Below, one piece after another: positions 14,601 to 18,255 of a DNA stretch of 18,255 bases. How positions within the stretch are numbered: position 1 is the first letter of the stretch; every line of letters begins with the position of its first letter. Location of the stretch: positions 1 through 18,255 of the forward strand of contig CAZYPH010000038.1 of assembly GCA_964649095.1 (NCBI GenBank), written 5' to 3'. The notes beneath the pieces are model-generated. The model ran no database searches. It saw only the letters and a program-made list of their open reading frames with translations, and was not told the origin of the DNA. The translations under genes and the position numbers were made by a program. This stretch comes from CAZYPH01 sp964649095 (GTDB lineage: Bacteria; Bdellovibrionota; UBA1018; UBA923).

Positions 14601-15337
14601 AGGATTCTTACGTACTAGTAACAGGCGGAACACGCGGCATCGGTCGCGCCATCTGCAACCATTTTGCGGCATTAGGGTATAACGTCGTTTTCACGTACAA
14701 AACAAACACAGCATTAAGTGAGAGCTTGGTCGCCCAACTGAAGTCAGAACACCAGATCGAATGCCTGGGCATTTCGGCCGATATGTTAGACGTGGCCGCC
14801 TTAGAAAAAATTCCGACCCAAATACCCGAAACGTTCGGGGCGCTGCATTGTCTGGTGCATAATGCCGGAATGACATCGGATGGCCTCATAATGAGAACAT
14901 CGGTTGACCAATTTGACGAGACATTTGGAACGAACGTCAGGGGGGCCTATTTTCTAACCAAGGCCTATTCGAAGCTATTTTTGAAGCAGAGATCGGGGTC
15001 CATCATCTTTATTGGCAGCGTTATTGGCGAGACAGGAAATGCGGGTCAGAGCTTGTACGCCGCATCAAAGTCAGCATTAGAGGGATTGGTACGGTCGCTT
15101 GCTCAAGAACTGGCGCCTCGAAATATTCGAGTGAATTTAGTAACGCCAGGTTTCATTGAGAGCGATATGACGAAAGCATTGCCTGAGGCCACGAAAGCAG
15201 ATATCTTTTCAAAGATTCCCTTAGCGCGTTTTGGTACTCCCGAAGATGTAGCCCACACTGTGGGTTTTTTGGCTTCAAAGCAAGCCGCTTACATTACGGG
15301 GCAATCTATCGCGATAAATGGTGGAATGCACTGTTAG
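14597..15337 (+). CDS. fabG: 3-oxoacyl-ACP reductase
   Basis: FabG reduces 3-oxoacyl-ACP with NADPH in each elongation round. The 246 residues form a classic short-chain dehydrogenase: the TGGTRGIG nucleotide loop (residues 9-16), HNAG (the usual NNAG with one change), and Ser141 in IGSVIG. YAASK follows, with Tyr154 and Lys158, then PGFIESDMT. The conserved Ser, Tyr and Lys of the active site are all present. Its ATG overlaps the fabD stop as ATGA. A 103-base gap follows before acpP, so acpP may have an added promoter. Confidence 0.95.
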   Translation: MKDSYVLVTGGTRGIGRAICNHFAALGYNVVFTYKTNTALSESLVAQLKSEHQIECLGISADMLDVAALEKIPTQIPETFGALHCLVHNAGMTSDGLIMRTSVDQFDETFGTNVRGAYFLTKAYSKLFLKQRSGSIIFIGSVIGETGNAGQSLYAASKSALEGLVRSLAQELAPRNIRVNLVTPGFIESDMTKALPEATKADIFSKIPLARFGTPEDVAHTVGFLASKQAAYITGQSIAINGGMHC

Positions 15338-15431
15338 CACTATAACTCTTTTAGGTTAGACGTAGTGTTACCAATAGACCTGCAGTGAACATGAGTTTTG
15401 TTTACATTTAATAACAGCCTACATTTTTAAC

Positions 15432-15435
15432 GGAG
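15432..15435 (+). promoter_or_regulatory. Shine-Dalgarno site fixing the acpP GTG start
   Basis: GGAG lies 5 bases before the GTG at 15441. No in-frame ATG occurs between the last upstream stop and the conserved ACP sequence, so GTG is the start. Confidence 0.75.
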
Positions 15436-15440
15436 ATTCT

Positions 15441-15701
15441 GTGAGCACCAACAACACATCAATTGAAGACAAAGTAAAAACAATTATTTGTGATCAATTG
15501 GCCGTAGAGGCCGAGCGCGTAACATTGTCCGCTAGTTTTATTGATGATTTAGGTGCTGATAGCTTGGACATCGTAGAACTTGTAATGACCATGGAAGAAG
15601 AGTTTGATCTTGATATTCCAGACGAAGATGCCGAAAAAATGAAAACGGTTGGGGACGTCATTGAGTACGTAAAATCTAAGAGTGCTACAACTGGCGCCTA
15701 A
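15441..15701 (+). CDS. acpP: Acyl carrier protein
   Basis: ACP carries growing acyl chains on a phosphopantetheine arm during fatty-acid and lipid synthesis. The 86-residue product has the classic LGADSLDIVELVM motif with Ser41 as the attachment site, the acidic helix MEEEFDLDIPDEDAEKMKTVGDVIEYV, and a short C-terminal tail that makes it a few residues longer than the common 78. It starts with GTG and is followed 27 bases later by a strong terminator. It is preceded by a 103-base gap, so it can be made as a short separate transcript, as is common for this abundant protein. The prosthetic group comes from coenzyme A, whose synthesis genes open the window. Confidence 0.97.
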   Translation: MSTNNTSIEDKVKTIICDQLAVEAERVTLSASFIDDLGADSLDIVELVMTMEEEFDLDIPDEDAEKMKTVGDVIEYVKSKSATTGA

Positions 15702-15728
15702 CTTTTCTTCTCGTACGTACTGTTCTCG

Positions 15729-15775
15729 AAAAGACCTGAGGTAGATAGAGCACTCTCTCACCTCAGGTCTTTTTT
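15729..15775 (+). terminator. Strong rho-independent terminator after acpP
   Basis: AAAAGACCTGAGGT (15729-15742) pairs perfectly with ACCTCAGGTCTTTT (15760-15773). A short inner AGAG/CTCT pairing lies within the loop, and the stem runs into a six-T tract. It separates acpP from fabF transcription. Confidence 0.92.
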
Positions 15776-15868
15776 CAAAAAATCATCTACTCTTAATTAA
15801 TATACAATTTTTTATATATATTGGCTAAATAATAACTAGCAGTTGAACCAAATAGTAGAAATTAATAG
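15776..15868 (+). promoter_or_regulatory. AT-rich presumptive promoter region of fabF-rpiB-glyA
   Basis: After the acpP terminator the 93 bases before fabF are extremely AT-rich, with TATACAAT, a TATATATATT run and TAAATAATAA. Because the terminator should block read-through, a promoter for fabF is expected here. Several -10-like boxes exist, but I cannot pair one with a good -35 box. The fabF ribosome binding site is weak. Confidence 0.35.
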
Positions 15869-17182
15869 ATGAATGCACGACGTGTAGTGATAACCGGCAT
15901 TGGGGCGGTTTCTCCTTTAGGGTTGTCTTTTGAAAAATCTTGGCAAGCGCTCTTGGCTAATCAAAGCGGCGTGAAGCCCATTTCACGGTTTGATGCGACC
16001 AAATTCTCAACGCGTATTGCTTCAGAAATTAGTGATTTTAATCCGCAAGACTTTGATATTTCATCGAAAGACACGCGTAAAATGGCCCGCTTTATTCAAC
16101 TTAGTTTGGCTGCCAGTAGACTAGCGTTGACCCATGCCCGACTTCCACTGCGTTTTGAACAAGATAGAGCTAATAAGGCCGTGTACATAGCATCGGGAAT
16201 GGGTGGGCTGCCTGAGGTCGAAGAGTGGTCGATTGACCTACATAAAAAAATGCAAGCTGGTGGAAAGACTAATATAACACCATTTTTTGTCCCAATGACT
16301 ATCCCCAATATGGCTGCCGGCCAGGTTAGTCTAGCGACCGGTGCGCAGGGCCCAAATATGTGCCACGTGACGGCCTGTGCCAGTTCTGCTCATGCTATCG
16401 GAGAAGCCTATAGGCTGATTCAAGGTGGTTCGGTCGATCTCGTTATTTCGGGGGGGGCCGAGGCTGTGATTTCACCGGTGGGCATTTCAGGATTTGCCTC
16501 GATGAAGGCGTTATCTGAAAAAAATGAATCTCCCAGCGAAGCCTCACGTCCCTACGATGCCCAACGCGATGGTTTTGTAATGGGCGAAGGTGCGTGTGTT
16601 TTGATTCTGGAGTCTTTGGATCATGCCCTAAAACGACAGGCATCGATTCTTGCAGAAATCGTAGGTTATGGTGCCAACTCAGATGCCCACCACATGACTA
16701 GCCCAGCACCAGAGGGGGAAGGGGCTATGCAGTGCATGAAAGCAGCGATTCGGGAGTCGGGGGCTTCGGTAGACGCCATTTTATACGTAAACGCCCACGC
16801 CACATCCACACCAACGGGTGATGTGTTAGAAGCCCAGGGCATTGCACGGACATTTCGCGACCGCCGGGAACGTTTGTTAGTGAGCTCAACTAAAAGCATG
16901 ACAGGGCACCTACTGGGAGCGGCAGGAGCCTTTGAAGCGGCCGTTTGCGTACAAACACTTCTTACAGGGAAAGTCGTACCTACGTTAAATCTAAATGAAC
17001 TAGACCCGGCGTTGGGTGGACTACGGCTTAATTTTTGTCCGGCCAATCAGGCCCCGAAACATTCTGACGGCCACTATTATAATTTGCCGAACGCAGAGGG
17101 GGCTCGCTACGTCATGACAAATTCATTTGGATTTGGTGGTACGAATGCATGCCTGGTACTAAAGTCTTATGACTCAAAATAA
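15869..17182 (+). CDS. fabF: 3-oxoacyl-ACP synthase II (beta-ketoacyl-ACP synthase)
   Basis: FabF condenses acyl-ACP with malonyl-ACP during chain elongation. The 437-residue product begins VVITGIGAVSPLG and carries the Cys-His-His triad: Cys170 in TACASSAHAIG, His310 in NAHATSTPTGD, and His347 in TKSMTGHLLGAAGAFE. It ends with NSFGFGGTNACLVL. These are family hallmarks at normal spacing, and the length is about 20 residues above the usual 412, with a small insert near residues 400-412 (KHSDGHYYNLPNAEGA). The stop overlaps the rpiB start by 14 bases, so the two are co-transcribed. No fabH is seen in the window to start chains. Confidence 0.96.
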   Translation: MNARRVVITGIGAVSPLGLSFEKSWQALLANQSGVKPISRFDATKFSTRIASEISDFNPQDFDISSKDTRKMARFIQLSLAASRLALTHARLPLRFEQDRANKAVYIASGMGGLPEVEEWSIDLHKKMQAGGKTNITPFFVPMTIPNMAAGQVSLATGAQGPNMCHVTACASSAHAIGEAYRLIQGGSVDLVISGGAEAVISPVGISGFASMKALSEKNESPSEASRPYDAQRDGFVMGEGACVLILESLDHALKRQASILAEIVGYGANSDAHHMTSPAPEGEGAMQCMKAAIRESGASVDAILYVNAHATSTPTGDVLEAQGIARTFRDRRERLLVSSTKSMTGHLLGAAGAFEAAVCVQTLLTGKVVPTLNLNELDPALGGLRLNFCPANQAPKHSDGHYYNLPNAEGARYVMTNSFGFGGTNACLVLKSYDSK

Positions 17183-17675
17183 TGTTTCTTCGGAGACACA
17201 GAATAATTATATATTTAAATATATATATATAGCTTCAGACCACGCGGGGCTTCAACTCAAAGATTTTTTAGTTAAACATTTGATGCAACAGTTAAACCTG
17301 AGGTTTAATAAGGTTATTGATTTAGGGCCTTTAGTGGGTTCGACTGAGGCTACCAGGTGTGATTACCCAGATTTTGCTCACAAAGTTTGTACGCATATCA
17401 AGACGGACACCGACGCTGGGATTTTGATTTGTGGTAGCGGAGTTGGTATGTCGATAACGGCAAACAGACACCCTCACATTCGGGCCGCGCTGGCCCACAA
17501 TAAACATTTGGCTGGTCTTTCACGACAACACAATAATGCCAATGTATTATGCCTAGGCCAGCAGTTTGTGGCGCCAGACGATGCCTTGAATATGGCCCAA
17601 ATCTTTTTGACCACAACCTTCGACGGTGGTCGACACAGTGTTCGATTAGCGAAACTCAATCTACAAAATATATAA
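17169..17675 (+). CDS. rpiB: Ribose-5-phosphate isomerase B
   Basis: RpiB interconverts ribose-5-phosphate and ribulose-5-phosphate in the pentose phosphate pathway. The 168-residue product has the family motifs ASDHAGLQLK, CDYPDFA, GILICGSGVGMSITANR with the active Cys88, SRQHNNANVLCLG and TTFDGGRHSVR. The N-terminus has about 20 extra residues before the first strand, encoded by a very AT-rich patch (17200-17233) and overlapping the end of fabF by 14 bases. A later start is possible in principle, but no other ATG or GTG is suitably placed. The gene is followed 12 bases later by glyA, an order I recall from delta-type bacteria. Confidence 0.94.
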   Translation: MTQNNVSSETQNNYIFKYIYIASDHAGLQLKDFLVKHLMQQLNLRFNKVIDLGPLVGSTEATRCDYPDFAHKVCTHIKTDTDAGILICGSGVGMSITANRHPHIRAALAHNKHLAGLSRQHNNANVLCLGQQFVAPDDALNMAQIFLTTTFDGGRHSVRLAKLNLQNI

Positions 17676-17687
17676 GTGAATGATAAT

Positions 17688-18255
17688 ATGAAAAATGACA
17701 CATCAAAACACGCAGCTTTATTGCCCATTTCCGATACAGCGGTGGAAAGCGCTATTCAATTAGAATACGACAGACAACAACACAAACTGGAGTTGATTGC
17801 CTCAGAGAACTACGTCTCTCAAGATGTATTAACGGCGCAGGGTAGTATTTTAACTAACAAGTACGCCGAAGGATACCCTGGAAAACGCTACTATGGCGGT
17901 TGTGAACATGTAGACTCTGTAGAAACCCTAGCCATTCAACGCCTAGAATCACTGTACAACGTACCCCATGCCGAACCCTATGTAGCCAACGTGCAACCGC
18001 ACAGCGGCTCTCAGGCCAATATGGCGGTTTATTTTAGTTTACTAAAACCGGGCGATAAAATTCTTGGTATGAACTTGGCCCACGGCGGGCACTTGACGCA
18101 TGGGAGCCCGGTAAACTTCTCAGGCAAACTATTCCAAACCTGTTTTTATGGCGTATCTAAAGACACTCAACTTTTAGATTATAATGAAATTGAAGCTGTC
18201 GCTCTGAAGGACCGACCGCACATCATTGTGGCTGGCGCTTCGGCGTACTCTAGAA
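17688..18255 (+). CDS. glyA: Serine hydroxymethyltransferase, 5' part
   Basis: GlyA is a PLP enzyme that converts serine and tetrahydrofolate to glycine and 5,10-methylene-tetrahydrofolate. The frame from the ATG at 17688 stays open to the window end, giving 189 residues of about 415. The sequence is highly typical: LELIASENYVS, LTNKYAEGYPGKRYYGGCE, ANVQPHSGSQANMAVY, LGMNLAHGGHLTHGSPVNFSGK and AGASAYSR at the cut. An in-frame GTG at 17676 is a second possible start, directly after the rpiB stop. The ribosome binding site is poor in either case. The gene continues past the window, so the PLP lysine is not seen. Confidence 0.96.
   Translation, partial: MKNDTSKHAALLPISDTAVESAIQLEYDRQQHKLELIASENYVSQDVLTAQGSILTNKYAEGYPGKRYYGGCEHVDSVETLAIQRLESLYNVPHAEPYVANVQPHSGSQANMAVYFSLLKPGDKILGMNLAHGGHLTHGSPVNFSGKLFQTCFYGVSKDTQLLDYNEIEAVALKDRPHIIVAGASAYSR

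Noticed and set aside
16666..17046. A 126-codon minus-strand frame within fabF
   Set aside because: It lies opposite the catalytic half of a well-conserved gene and shows no domain.

Overview
The window looks like ordinary chromosome from a Gram-negative bacterium. It encodes outer-membrane and periplasmic components (TolC-type channel, MlaC-type lipid carrier, a lipoprotein) next to housekeeping genes. The order rpmF - fabD - fabG - acpP - fabF - rpiB - glyA, and an H1-like protein with a distinctive C-terminal domain, suggest the former Deltaproteobacteria, most likely a Bdellovibrionota-type lineage. That placement is my inference from gene order and family memory, not from a search. I see no insertion sequence, prophage, CRISPR array, tRNA or rRNA.

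Layout. Positions 1-1800 hold the 3' part of coaBC and all of panC, overlapping by 8 bases: two parts of the pantothenate/coenzyme A pathway. On the minus strand, 1850-2893 encodes a lipoprotein with a DUF4097-like beta-rich body. It diverges from a MlaC-like periplasmic lipid carrier (2994-3683) followed by a TolC-family outer-membrane channel (3700-5169). Positions 5276-9214 hold a four-gene run: inositol-3-phosphate synthase, a CDP-alcohol phosphatidyltransferase joined by TAATG, a GtrA-family membrane protein, and a class III aminotransferase. The first two form a plausible route from glucose-6-phosphate to an inositol phospholipid. The minus-strand gene 9282-10433 encodes an exported protein of unknown function, and 10485-11099 encodes a cytosolic hypothetical. 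Positions 11100-11330 are non-coding and hold several hairpins, including the terminator of the minus-strand gene 11331-12329. That gene encodes a lysine/alanine-rich H1-like protein with an AT-hook, a C-x4-C-x9-C-x2-H zinc-finger-like motif and an acidic tail.

From 12473 to the end lies the fatty-acid-synthesis region: yceD (DUF177), rpmF (L32), fabD-fabG (ATGA overlap), acpP with its own strong terminator, then fabF-rpiB-glyA, with glyA cut by the window end. plsX and fabH, which usually lie between rpmF and fabD, are absent and replaced by a 154-base AT-rich gap.

The points most worth following are the inositol-lipid cassette with its GtrA and aminotransferase neighbours, the multi-domain H1-like protein, and the missing plsX/fabH. 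I found no clear evidence of a wholly new defence or mobile system.
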